Source: Chitinophaga silvisoli
GTDB taxonomy: Bacteria > Bacteroidota > Bacteroidia > Chitinophagales > Chitinophagaceae
Length of the DNA: 64,000 nucleotides
Assembly: GCF_003412465.1 (NCBI RefSeq)
Contig: NZ_QTJV01000008.1
Span: 1-64,000 of the forward strand
Reading direction: 5' to 3'
Of the stretch, positions 27,043 through 34,652 are shown in pieces. A model generated the notes under the pieces. That model had not been told where the DNA came from. It saw nothing but the letters and a program-made list of their open reading frames with translations, and ran no database searches. A program made the position numbers and the translations under genes. Within the stretch, counting starts at the first letter, position 1; each line of letters opens with the position of its first letter.

Positions 27043-28320
27043 TCATGGATCCAGCGGATCATTGGGATCCTCCTGCCATGCCTTTTCATCCGGCAGGAAC
27101 CTGTTCGTCGTTTCGTCCAGTCTTTCCAATGACTTATAAGGCACATACCCTATTTCTTTAACAAACCGCGGTGCCATCTTCTCAATCATCAGCGACTGCA
27201 TCGGATCGGTTATAATCAGTCCCGGTTTGTTAGCCGGCATATTAAACAAATACATCAGCCTTTCTGTATTCCGGATATTCGTGGTCGTATGCCTCGCATG
27301 TGGTTCTATAATGATCGCACTATCCGGGATGCCCAGTTTAGTCATCAGGTACTTCTTCATTTCCACCGCTTCGCAGAAGGGTGTCTTGTACGGATGTACG
27401 TGTCCACCTGATACTACGATATAGGGTGCCAGCTTATTATTATAGGCTTCCACCGCCATTTTACAACGATACACACCTGTACTGTCCATACTCTGGCCTT
27501 TCTTACCAGGACCTGCCCCAGGCACCAGGATCACACTATACTTATATGCATTCCAGTAAATCAGGCGCGAACTTTTAAAAGCCGCCGCATTACTACCTGC
27601 ATACAATGGTTCATAGCGGGTAGCTTCATCCCTGCCATTTACTTCCAGTGCTGTCAGTGCTGCCTGCAATGGCTGGCGATAAAATGCACCGCCTACATTG
27701 CGCTGTACACCTGTTTTCACTTTTGGCAGGTCAGATGGTAGCAGGGAGGCACTGTCTATCGCTGCATAACGGGGCCGCTCACCCTGTAAGTACACCTCAT
27801 AAATGTGGTTCATACCTGCCACCACATCGCCCCATACTTTACGGATATACGTCGTATCATTGTCCTCATTGTATACCGGGTAGCGGTTCACAACTTTAAG
27901 GCGTTGTACCATTTCAGTCATCTCGCTGTTGCTGCCCGCCAGCCGTACAAACTCATCTCCCACCCTGCTGATCTCGTCAGGTGTCCATTCCAGCGCCCTG
28001 CCTATACAAGCCGCATCTGTACAGGTACCGAGTGCTGATTGTAAGCGGCTGGCTCTTTCTGCAGCGATAGTATTGAATACTGCATCTTTCTGGACAATAT
28101 CATGCGGTTCTCCTTTCCTTTCCAGCAGGTAAAGAAAGTAAAAAGACTTCCTGATTTGAACCTGCTGTGTAGCTGTAAATGCGAGGCCGGCCGGCACGCT
28201 GGTCCTGGTTTTCGCTACCGGCTTGTGATAATGTTTGCTCTTGTGTTGTGCAAAGGTCATTGTGGCGGCCAGGAGCCCTGTGCAGAGGCCCGTGGCAAAG
28301 ATCTTTCTGTTCAATTTCAT
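27043..28320 (-). CDS. YdcF/SanA/ElyC-like DUF218 protein with N-terminal helical extension
   Basis: A ~425-residue exported protein (signal peptide ending TMTFAQ). Residues ~30-225 form a helix-rich region I do not recognise. The C-terminal DUF218 domain (~232-400) carries SVILVPGAGPGKKG, YIVVSGGHVHPYKTPFCEA and IIIEPHARHTTTNIRNT, the conserved core of YdcF/SanA proteins linked to cell-envelope functions. The ATG at 28320 overlaps the amidohydrolase stop by 4 bp (ATGA) with GGAAAGGAAA upstream. It is the last gene of the riboswitch-led operon. The biochemical activity of the family is unsettled. Confidence 0.8.
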   Translation of the reverse strand: MKLNRKIFATGLCTGLLAATMTFAQHKSKHYHKPVAKTRTSVPAGLAFTATQQVQIRKSFYFLYLLERKGEPHDIVQKDAVFNTIAAERASRLQSALGTCTDAACIGRALEWTPDEISRVGDEFVRLAGSNSEMTEMVQRLKVVNRYPVYNEDNDTTYIRKVWGDVVAGMNHIYEVYLQGERPRYAAIDSASLLPSDLPKVKTGVQRNVGGAFYRQPLQAALTALEVNGRDEATRYEPLYAGSNAAAFKSSRLIYWNAYKYSVILVPGAGPGKKGQSMDSTGVYRCKMAVEAYNNKLAPYIVVSGGHVHPYKTPFCEAVEMKKYLMTKLGIPDSAIIIEPHARHTTTNIRNTERLMYLFNMPANKPGLIITDPMQSLMIEKMAPRFVKEIGYVPYKSLERLDETTNRFLPDEKAWQEDPNDPLDP

Positions 28321-29618
28321 TTTATTTCCTTTCCATTTTTCCAAATTGCGATGATACTGCGTGTAGCCTTGATATCCTCTGCAGGATTGCCATCGAGTAC
28401 CATAAAATCTGCTTTATTTCCTGGTTGTAAAGTTCCTTCATGGTGTGCGCCGTCCAGGAGTTTTTGTCCATTGGCAGTTGCACAGGTAATTACTTTTAGC
28501 GGACTTAGTCCGGCTTCGGCCATCAGCTGCAATTCCAGGTGTTCGGAGAAGCCCTGTGCCCGGGTAGGCTGTGCACCGGAATCCGTACCCATGCAAATAG
28601 GAATGCCTGCACTATCCAATTTACGCAAATTGGCAGATGCAATCCTGAAGGCTTTTATTTTTTTGTCCCTGTCTTTATCATTTTTCTGGGGCATATTTTT
28701 TAATTCATCGTATACACCGGGTTCGAGGGAGTTGATAAAAAAAGGATCATTGATCCAGTCAGGCACCTCCGTGCCGTAAGCAAAATTGTACCTGTCTAAG
28801 GAGAGCGTGGGAATGTAGAAGGTACCTTTTTCTTTCATCAGGGTGATGAATGCATCATCTACTTCCTGGTCGCGGATACTGTGTGCCAGCAGGTCGATGC
28901 CATTCGCGACGAGGTCCCGGGCATCCTGGAGATAATAGACGTGTGCCGCTACTTTAATACCGTGGGCATGCGCTGATTCGATGATGGCTTTATAAAGATC
29001 AGGTGTCACTTTAGGATTGCCGTCTACCCAGATCTTCACGAAATCAGGGTGAAGGGCTGCCAGCTGTTCCATAGCGGCAGTGGCCGCTTCAGGGGTGAGG
29101 GGTCTTTGTATATGCTTGCCAAATGCGCCGGGAGGTACGCCACCGTTAGCCCCGAAACCGTAGCCGGCTGTGTAGATGGTGGCACCCGGGATGATCCCTT
29201 TTTGCGAGGAGTCGCGGAGGGGCCAGATCAATGGCTGATCGGTTCCCATGCTCAACACGGCACCGATGCCGTAGTGAAGATATTGTTCCAGCTGCCGTTT
29301 TACATTTTCTTCCGTGTAATTATTGGCGCTAGCTGTATTTCCTTTTATTAGTCCGAGGTGCCCGTGGGCATTGATCAGCAGTGGCATGACCGTTTTACCG
29401 TTCATGTTAACGCGCCTGGCATTCTTAGGCAGGTGTTTGGTATCAGGAAAAGAGATCACCTTATCTGCCTGGATGACCATATTGGCGTGTTGGCGTACAG
29501 CCGCGCCACTGCCGTCAATTAGTGTGATATCTTTCAATACCGTCAGGGAGCCTTGCTGCGCGAAAACTAAGCAGCTTTGAAAGATCGTCCCCATGGCCAA
29601 CAACAGATAATTCTTCAT
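28317..29618 (-). CDS. Exported metal-dependent amidohydrolase (imidazolonepropionase-like)
   Basis: A 433-residue amidohydrolase-superfamily TIM barrel with a signal peptide (CLVFAQ). Metal ligands: NAHGHLG for the HxH pair, KVAAHVY and ELLAHS-like LLAHSIRD for the two His, and GTDSGAQP for the Asp. Substrates of this group include dipeptides and cyclic amides; none can be assigned here. It starts 35 bp after the metB stop, with a small hairpin (29627-29644) but no T run between them, and overlaps the following YdcF-like gene. Confidence 0.87.
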   Translation of the reverse strand: MKNYLLLAMGTIFQSCLVFAQQGSLTVLKDITLIDGSGAAVRQHANMVIQADKVISFPDTKHLPKNARRVNMNGKTVMPLLINAHGHLGLIKGNTASANNYTEENVKRQLEQYLHYGIGAVLSMGTDQPLIWPLRDSSQKGIIPGATIYTAGYGFGANGGVPPGAFGKHIQRPLTPEAATAAMEQLAALHPDFVKIWVDGNPKVTPDLYKAIIESAHAHGIKVAAHVYYLQDARDLVANGIDLLAHSIRDQEVDDAFITLMKEKGTFYIPTLSLDRYNFAYGTEVPDWINDPFFINSLEPGVYDELKNMPQKNDKDRDKKIKAFRIASANLRKLDSAGIPICMGTDSGAQPTRAQGFSEHLELQLMAEAGLSPLKVITCATANGQKLLDGAHHEGTLQPGNKADFMVLDGNPAEDIKATRSIIAIWKNGKEIK

Positions 29619-29653
29619 TCAATATGGTTTGCAGTATTGCAAACTACGAACTA

Positions 29654-30823
29654 TCAGTTAAAAATTGCGACCGCTGCGGACTGAATTTGATGAAAGGCAT
29701 GTGCAAGGTCTGCCAGCAGGTCCTCCGGCTCCTCCAATCCAACGCTCAAACGGATGAGGCTATCCGCTACACCAGCGGCTCTTCTCTTCTCGTCAGGGAT
29801 GGATTTGTGGGTCATAGCAGCCGGATGACATAACAAACTTTTAACACCACCAAGGCTTTCAGCGAGTTTGAAGTACTTAGTGCCGGTTACGAATCTTTGT
29901 GCGGCTTCCGCTGTGTCATTTTTCAGGGTAAAAGAAACGATGCCTCCAAAACCTTTCGACTGCTTTATTGCAATGTCGTGGTGAGGATGTGATGAAAGGC
30001 CGGGATAAAATACCTTGTCAACGAGGGGGTGCTGCTCCAGGAACAAGGCTATCTCCCTGGCGTTGGCACAATGCTGGCGCACACGGAGGTGAAGGGTTTC
30101 AATGCCACGAATGAGCAGGAAACTGTCGAATGGAGAGAGGATGGCACCACAGGCATTCTGGTAAAATTTAATTTCAGCGCCCAATGCCGGTTCTTTGGTC
30201 ACAACAACACCGGCTATGAGATCGCTGTGACCACCCAGGTACTTGGTGGCGCTGTGAATTACGATGTCTGCGCCCAGGGCCAGTGGCTGCTGCAATACGG
30301 GTGTGCCGAAAGTATTGTCTACTGCAAAAAGGATCTTGTGTGCCCTGGCAAGTTGTGCTATGGCACCTATATCCGAGATCTTTAAAGTTGGATTGGTAGG
30401 CGTTTCCAGCCAGATCAGTTTCGTAGCAGGTGTGATGGCATCCAGCACATTTTGCACATCGCTCGTGTCTACATAGGTGACGTTGATACCGAATTTCCTG
30501 TACACCTTATCGAAGAGGCGGAAAGCACCACCATAAATGTCATCTACAGCAATGATCTCATCTCCGGACTGCAAAAGTTTCAGGACCGCATCGATGGCTG
30601 CGAGGCCACTGCTAAAGGCGATGCCGGTGCTGCCGCCTTCCAGGCCGGCTACGATCTTTTCCAATGTTTCACGGGTTGGGTTGTTGGTACGGGCATAGTC
30701 GTAACCTTTGTTTACTCCGGGTGCATCCTGCACGAAGGTAGAGGTCTGGTAGATTGGAACAGCAATAGCACCTGTTAATGGATCTACCGGAATGGAATGG
30801 AGAAGGTTGGTGATGTTACTCAT
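29654..30823 (-). CDS. metB: Cystathionine gamma-synthase/lyase family PLP enzyme
   Basis: A 389-residue PLP-dependent enzyme of the Cys/Met trans-sulfuration family. The PLP lysine lies in SATKYLGGHSD (~residue 193), with SSGLAAIDAV and NPT RETLEK near the N-terminus. A SAM-I riboswitch in the leader indicates methionine biosynthesis, which favours cystathionine gamma-synthase over gamma-lyase; the motifs alone do not separate the two. Promoter, riboswitch and terminator are all visible upstream. Confidence 0.9.
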   Translation of the reverse strand: MSNITNLLHSIPVDPLTGAIAVPIYQTSTFVQDAPGVNKGYDYARTNNPTRETLEKIVAGLEGGSTGIAFSSGLAAIDAVLKLLQSGDEIIAVDDIYGGAFRLFDKVYRKFGINVTYVDTSDVQNVLDAITPATKLIWLETPTNPTLKISDIGAIAQLARAHKILFAVDNTFGTPVLQQPLALGADIVIHSATKYLGGHSDLIAGVVVTKEPALGAEIKFYQNACGAILSPFDSFLLIRGIETLHLRVRQHCANAREIALFLEQHPLVDKVFYPGLSSHPHHDIAIKQSKGFGGIVSFTLKNDTAEAAQRFVTGTKYFKLAESLGGVKSLLCHPAAMTHKSIPDEKRRAAGVADSLIRLSVGLEEPEDLLADLAHAFHQIQSAAVAIFN

Positions 30824-30893
30824 CGGTTTGTTTTTTAGTTGATGAAGAAATTGGTAAACAGGGTTCTTGTGGAAGCTTATCAGAGAGGAGGGG

Positions 30894-30929
30894 ACATAAA
30901 AAAACTCACCTGGATAGTCAGGTGAGTTT
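30894..30929 (-). terminator. Riboswitch expression-platform terminator
   Basis: Stem CTCACCTG (30905-30912) / CAGGTGAG (30919-30926), extended by AAA/TTT, followed on the minus strand by seven T. It lies between the SAM aptamer and metB, where SAM-bound RNA would be expected to terminate. Confidence 0.85.
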
Positions 30930-30965
30930 AAAAGTATATTGAGTAATATCGATCAAATCTACTGA

Positions 30966-31076
30966 CTTATCTTTCCTGGTGTTGAGCCAGGATGGATGTA
31001 GCACCTTTCTTGTCTGGTGGAACAAGATGGTTGCTAAGGCTTCGCAGGGCCATTTCCCTCTGCCTTTCTTGATAAG
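30966..31076 (-). promoter_or_regulatory. SAM-I (S-box) riboswitch aptamer
   Basis: Read on the minus strand, the aptamer opens with CTTATCAAGAAAGGCAGAGG, continues with GGCCCTGCGAAGCC and TTAGCAACC, then GGTGCTACATCC, and closes with AAAGATAAG, which pairs with the opening CTTATC as P1. These are the conserved blocks of the SAM-I class in the right order and spacing. S-adenosylmethionine should lower expression of metB and probably of the two genes behind it. Confidence 0.95.
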
Positions 31077-31095
31077 GTATCTTAAAGAACTGTTG

Positions 31096-31128
31096 CAAAG
31101 ATATGGCGGTTTATTCTGGAATTCCAAA
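31096..31128 (-). promoter_or_regulatory. Bacteroidota-type promoter of the metB operon
   Basis: On the minus strand TTTG (31125-31128), 21 bp, then TATCTTTG (31096-31103), a full match to the primary sigma consensus TTTG / TAnnTTTG. Transcription would start near 31088, just before the riboswitch. Confidence 0.8.
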
Positions 31129-31238
31129 TATTTGTAGCGAAAAATTCTTCATTTACCTTCAACCAAAGATGAATTTTTCAGCCTGGCTCAGGTCTGCAGC
31201 CGGCTTCAGCTAATTGTTGGGAATTTTACTAAGTTTTA

Positions 31239-31270
31239 TTTGCTTTACTGAACACCGTTCAGTAAGTTTG
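31239..31270 (+). promoter_or_regulatory. tetR promoter with perfect palindromic operator in the spacer
   Basis: TTTG (31239-31242), 20 bp, TAAGTTTG (31263-31270) match the Bacteroidota promoter. TTACTGAAC-N3-GTTCAGTAA (31245-31265) fills the spacer and overlaps the -7 box, so the TetR product bound here should block its own transcription. Confidence 0.8.
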
Positions 31271-31289
31271 CATCGTAAAGAATTTAATT

Positions 31290-31898
31290 ATGGGCATTTC
31301 TGACAGGAAAGAAAGGGAAAAGCAGGAGATGCGGAAGTTGATTATCAACGCCGCTATGGAGATGTTCGTCAAAGACGGATATGAGAAGACTTCCATCCGG
31401 AATATAGCTGAAAAGATTGAGTACTCTCCTGCTACCATATATCTCTATTACAAGGATAAGGACGAATTGTTTTATGAAATCCAGCGGGAGGCTTTCGACC
31501 AGCTGCATGCCTACTTCGAGGCCAATGTTCTTTCTTCCGACCCGGTTGAACGCCTCCGGGAATTGCTGAAAGCCTATATTGAATACGGCATTGCAAATCC
31601 GGACCTCTATGACCTGATGTTTATTCTCCGCTCACCTATGAAAGCTGTGCAGGACAATGATTATTGGGAAAATTGCCATAATGCCTACCAATTCCTGCAT
31701 GATACGGTGGGTGCAGCCAAAGACCAGCTACGCTTCGCAGATCCTGCCAACGCCGGGATGATCCTTTGGAGTTTAGGTCACGGCATTATCTCTCTCACTA
31801 TTCGTGGCAGAATGAAAGTGACCAGGTTAAGCGAAGGTGAACAGGCAGACCTTGTCCAGGAAGCATTACAGGAATTGATGCAAATAATTCAAAAATAA
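31290..31898 (+). CDS. TetR-family repressor of the RND efflux operon
   Basis: A 202-residue repressor. The N-terminal helix-turn-helix is residues ~12-60 (AMEMFVKDGYEKTSIRNIAEKIEYSPATIYLYYKDKDEL split over the turn), followed by a helical ligand-binding and dimerisation domain. It is the first gene before tolC-adaptor-RND and has a palindromic operator in its own promoter and a degenerate second copy at the tolC start. The ligand is unknown; hydrophobic drugs or envelope metabolites are usual for this arrangement. Confidence 0.9.
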   Translation: MGISDRKEREKQEMRKLIINAAMEMFVKDGYEKTSIRNIAEKIEYSPATIYLYYKDKDELFYEIQREAFDQLHAYFEANVLSSDPVERLRELLKAYIEYGIANPDLYDLMFILRSPMKAVQDNDYWENCHNAYQFLHDTVGAAKDQLRFADPANAGMILWSLGHGIISLTIRGRMKVTRLSEGEQADLVQEALQELMQIIQK

Positions 31899-31903
31899 CT
31901 TGT

Positions 31904-31929
31904 CTGTGTCAATTTTATAGTTGACACAG
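31904..31929. promoter_or_regulatory. Inverted repeat after the tetR stop
   Basis: CTGTGTCAA (31904-31912) / TTGACACAG (31921-31929) with an 8-bp spacer. No T run follows. It may be a further protein-binding site or an RNA hairpin between tetR and tolC. Confidence 0.45.
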
Positions 31930-31953
31930 GCAAACTAGCCACGCTTTTTCACT

Positions 31954-31975
31954 GACACTCAAGGTGTCTTTTTTT
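31954..31975 (+). terminator. Weak terminator or attenuator between tetR and tolC
   Basis: A short 5-bp stem GACAC/GTGTC followed by seven T. It may reduce read-through from the tetR promoter into the efflux genes. Confidence 0.45.
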
Positions 31976-31983
31976 ATACCACT

Positions 31984-32003
31984 TTACTAAACAGTGTTCA
32001 TTA
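31984..32003 (+). promoter_or_regulatory. Second, degenerate TetR operator at the tolC start codon
   Basis: TTACTAAAC-AGT-GTTCATTA keeps 8 of 9 left-arm and 7 of 8 right-arm positions of the operator at 31245-31265 and runs into the ATG of tolC. Confidence 0.6.
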
Positions 32004-33364
32004 TGTCAACACACATTAAAAAAAGACTTTTGTTCATTATAGCTGTCCTGGGCGCATCTTTCCGCCTTTCCGCCCAGGATACGCTGCTTGAACACTACAT
32101 CCGGGAAGCATTTACACGCAACCAGGGGCTGCAGCAGCGCAACTTCCAGCTGGACAAATCGCTCTATGCATTGCAGGAAGCCAAATCACTCTTTTACCCC
32201 AGTGTAAGCCTGGTGGGTGATTATACCCGGGCAGACGGAGGCCGTACCATCGACATTCCTATCGGCGACCTGCTGAACAATGTATACTCGAGTCTGAACC
32301 AGCTCACGGGGACGAACAACTTCCCGCAGTTGAAAAATCAGTCTGTACTCCTGAACCCCGACAATTTTTACGATGCCAAACTGCACACTACCCTCCCACT
32401 CATCAACACTGAAATCTGGTATGCCAATAAAATCCGCAGGGAAAATATCTCTTTGCAGGAGGCAGCCGTGCATGTGTACAAACGCAAACTGGTGAAGGAT
32501 CTCAAAACTGCCTATTACCAGTACTACCAGAGCTGCCGCGCTGTAGAGATCTATCATGCTGCGATGCTGCTGGTGGATGAAAACATCCGGGTAAATAAGA
32601 GTTTCATTGCAAACGGAGTGACCAATACAACTGCCCTGACACGGTCACAGGCAGAACAACAGAAGATTATCACCAACATCACCAGTGCCGAAAATCAGCG
32701 CACATTGGCGAAGGCCTATTTTAATTTCCTGCTCAATAAACCCCTGAATGATACGATCCTGCTGGACAGCGCCACTTTTGCAGGTGCTTCCCTCCTGCCC
32801 CTGGCGGATACAGGTACTGTTTCAAAGAGAGAAGAATTGACACAGCTGGAACAGCAGAGAAAAATAGCGACCCTGCAATACAAGCAGTCCAGTTCTTACC
32901 TGGTACCGAAACTCAGTACTTTCCTGGACCTGGGTTCACAGGGCTTCAACTTTGCCGTGGATAACAAGAGTCGTTATTACCTGTGGGGAGTACACCTGCA
33001 ATGGGACATCTTTACGGCCGGCCAGCAAAAGCACAGGGCGCAGCAGGCTGCGATGGAAATAAAGACGGTGGATGCGGCTTATGCAGAGACTTATAGTGCT
33101 TTGCAGTTTGCACTGACTACGGCTTATAATAATTATCATACTGCTGTGGCCAATTACCAGAACGCACAAACGCAATTGGGACTTTCTGAAAAGTATTACC
33201 GCGATCAGTTTAAAGTATACAAAGCCGGTCAGCTCCTTTACCTGGAACTGCTGGATGCTCAAAATCAATTAACAAATGCACGTCTGCAGGTGGCTGTTGC
33301 TTTTGCAGGGGTACAAACTTCTATGGCCGACATTGAATTACAGGCGGCTGCTTACCAGTTATAA
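32003..33364 (+). CDS. TolC-family outer-membrane efflux protein
   Basis: A ~453-residue exported protein (signal ending FRLSAQ) with two internally repeated helical halves typical of TolC/OprM: NLLQQR-like helices (~110-250) and a second set (~290-450). It forms the trimeric outer-membrane exit duct for the adaptor and RND pump encoded next. The ATG at 32003 is chosen over a GTG three codons upstream, which lies in the operator. The last bases (AAAYQL-stop) are echoed 78 bp downstream. Confidence 0.9.
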   Translation: MSTHIKKRLLFIIAVLGASFRLSAQDTLLEHYIREAFTRNQGLQQRNFQLDKSLYALQEAKSLFYPSVSLVGDYTRADGGRTIDIPIGDLLNNVYSSLNQLTGTNNFPQLKNQSVLLNPDNFYDAKLHTTLPLINTEIWYANKIRRENISLQEAAVHVYKRKLVKDLKTAYYQYYQSCRAVEIYHAAMLLVDENIRVNKSFIANGVTNTTALTRSQAEQQKIITNITSAENQRTLAKAYFNFLLNKPLNDTILLDSATFAGASLLPLADTGTVSKREELTQLEQQRKIATLQYKQSSSYLVPKLSTFLDLGSQGFNFAVDNKSRYYLWGVHLQWDIFTAGQQKHRAQQAAMEIKTVDAAYAETYSALQFALTTAYNNYHTAVANYQNAQTQLGLSEKYYRDQFKVYKAGQLLYLELLDAQNQLTNARLQVAVAFAGVQTSMADIELQAAAYQL

Positions 33365-33445
33365 TAGGTAGTTATGGCCTTCACTGTTGTCGGAACCTTC
33401 GGGGTTGACATGATGACACGGGCCGCTACTTACCAGTTACAATAA
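33341..33445 (+). repeat. Echo of the tolC 3' end (78-bp offset)
   Basis: The gene end GCTGCTTACCAGTTATAATA (33347-33366) recurs as GCTACTTACCAGTTACAATA (33425-33444). The start of the copy, ATGGCC, matches the internal ATGGCC of tolC near its end, so the copied part is the last ~45 bp with an inserted middle. Confidence 0.85.
33374..33445 (+). CDS. Mini-ORF (23 codons) repeating the TolC C-terminus
   Basis: ATG 33374 to TAA 33443-33445 reads MAFTVVGTFGVDMM and ends TRAATYQLQ, against AAAYQL at the TolC end. The original stop TAA is CAA here and the frame closes one codon later. It ends 19 bp before the adaptor ATG. Expression is unknown. Confidence 0.3.
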   Translation: MAFTVVGTFGVDMMTRAATYQLQ

Positions 33446-33464
33446 CAATATTAAACGTAGAAAT

Positions 33465-34628
33465 ATGAAAACTATTCACGCCATCTTATTGCTCCCTTTT
33501 CTCGCTGTCTTCGTCGCCTCCTGTGGAGATAACAAAGCGGCTGAAAACAAAACTGCTACTGAAATCATTCCTGTAAAACTCCTGCCTTTGAATAACCAAA
33601 GCCCGGGTGTAGCTACGATAGCCGTTTCAGGACAATTTACTACAGACGACGAAACCATGCTTTCTTTTAAAACAGGTGGGATCATTCAAAGCCTGCTTGT
33701 GAAAGAAGGCGATGCCATCAGGACGGGGCAATTACTCGCCACCCTCAACCTTACTGAGATCAATGCACAGGTCACACAGGCACAACTGGGCTTTGAAAAA
33801 GCACAGCGCGATTACAACCGTGTACTGCATTTATACCAGGATAGCGTAGCTACACTGGAACAATTGCAGAATGCGAAAACAGGGATGAGCATTGCAGAAG
33901 AACAGTATAAATCAGCTGAGTTCAACCGCAGTCATTCACAGATCCGTGCAACTTCTAATGGCTATGTATTGCGCAAGCTGGCCAGCGAAGGGCAACTGGT
34001 GCAGGCAGGTACCCCGGTTTTCGAAACGAATGGTGCACAGTCTGGCAACTGGTTGCTACGCGTAGATCTGAGTAATAAACAATGGGCAGCTATTAGGCAG
34101 CAGGATAAGGCAAGCGTTGAAATTGAATCGGTGGCCGGGAAGACTTTTGAAGGTGTTGTAGTGCGGAAGACGGAAGGATTGAACCAGAGTTCCGGCACTT
34201 TCAGGGCGGATATCAGGCTGACAGGTGCGAAGCCGGATGCCATTGCCTATGGTATGTTTGGGAAAGCAGTGATTCAGACAGGGAATACTAACGGTATTGG
34301 AAGGGGCGCCGGTACTTCTGCAAAAGTTAATGATGCTGCTGCAAAAGGTAATAGCAAAAGTGCACCTGTTGCTTCAAACGGAGCCGACATCCCAACAGGT
34401 AATAAGGGTCCCTGGGCCATTCCCTACGATGCACTCATGGAAGGCGACGGCAGCACCGGTTATGTATTCGTCACCAACGACAACAAAACAGCAAAGAAAA
34501 TAACCGTCACTATCGGCGGTATGGAGAAAGGCCAGGTAATCGTCACCCAGGGTCTGGAAGATGCCCACGCACTTATTATTTCCGGCAGTGCTTATCTCAC
34601 TGATGGCAGTCCGATCAGTGTAAAATAA
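33465..34628 (+). CDS. RND efflux periplasmic adaptor (membrane fusion) lipoprotein
   Basis: A 387-residue lipoprotein (signal FLAVFVASCGDNK, lipid Cys ~20). It has a lipoyl/barrel-sandwich domain (ILSFKTGGIIQSLLVKEGD-like region split around residue 65-90), a helical hairpin (~95-150, INAQVTQAQLGFEKAQRDY), a second lipoyl half (NGYVLRKLASEGQLVQAG) and beta-barrel domains. It bridges the inner-membrane pump and TolC. A low-complexity Gly/Ala/Lys stretch (~275-315) is an unusual insert near the C-terminal domain. Confidence 0.92.
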   Translation: MKTIHAILLLPFLAVFVASCGDNKAAENKTATEIIPVKLLPLNNQSPGVATIAVSGQFTTDDETMLSFKTGGIIQSLLVKEGDAIRTGQLLATLNLTEINAQVTQAQLGFEKAQRDYNRVLHLYQDSVATLEQLQNAKTGMSIAEEQYKSAEFNRSHSQIRATSNGYVLRKLASEGQLVQAGTPVFETNGAQSGNWLLRVDLSNKQWAAIRQQDKASVEIESVAGKTFEGVVVRKTEGLNQSSGTFRADIRLTGAKPDAIAYGMFGKAVIQTGNTNGIGRGAGTSAKVNDAAAKGNSKSAPVASNGADIPTGNKGPWAIPYDALMEGDGSTGYVFVTNDNKTAKKITVTIGGMEKGQVIVTQGLEDAHALIISGSAYLTDGSPISVK

Positions 34629-34652
34629 GTTTAACCGTTTCAAATTCAGCAC

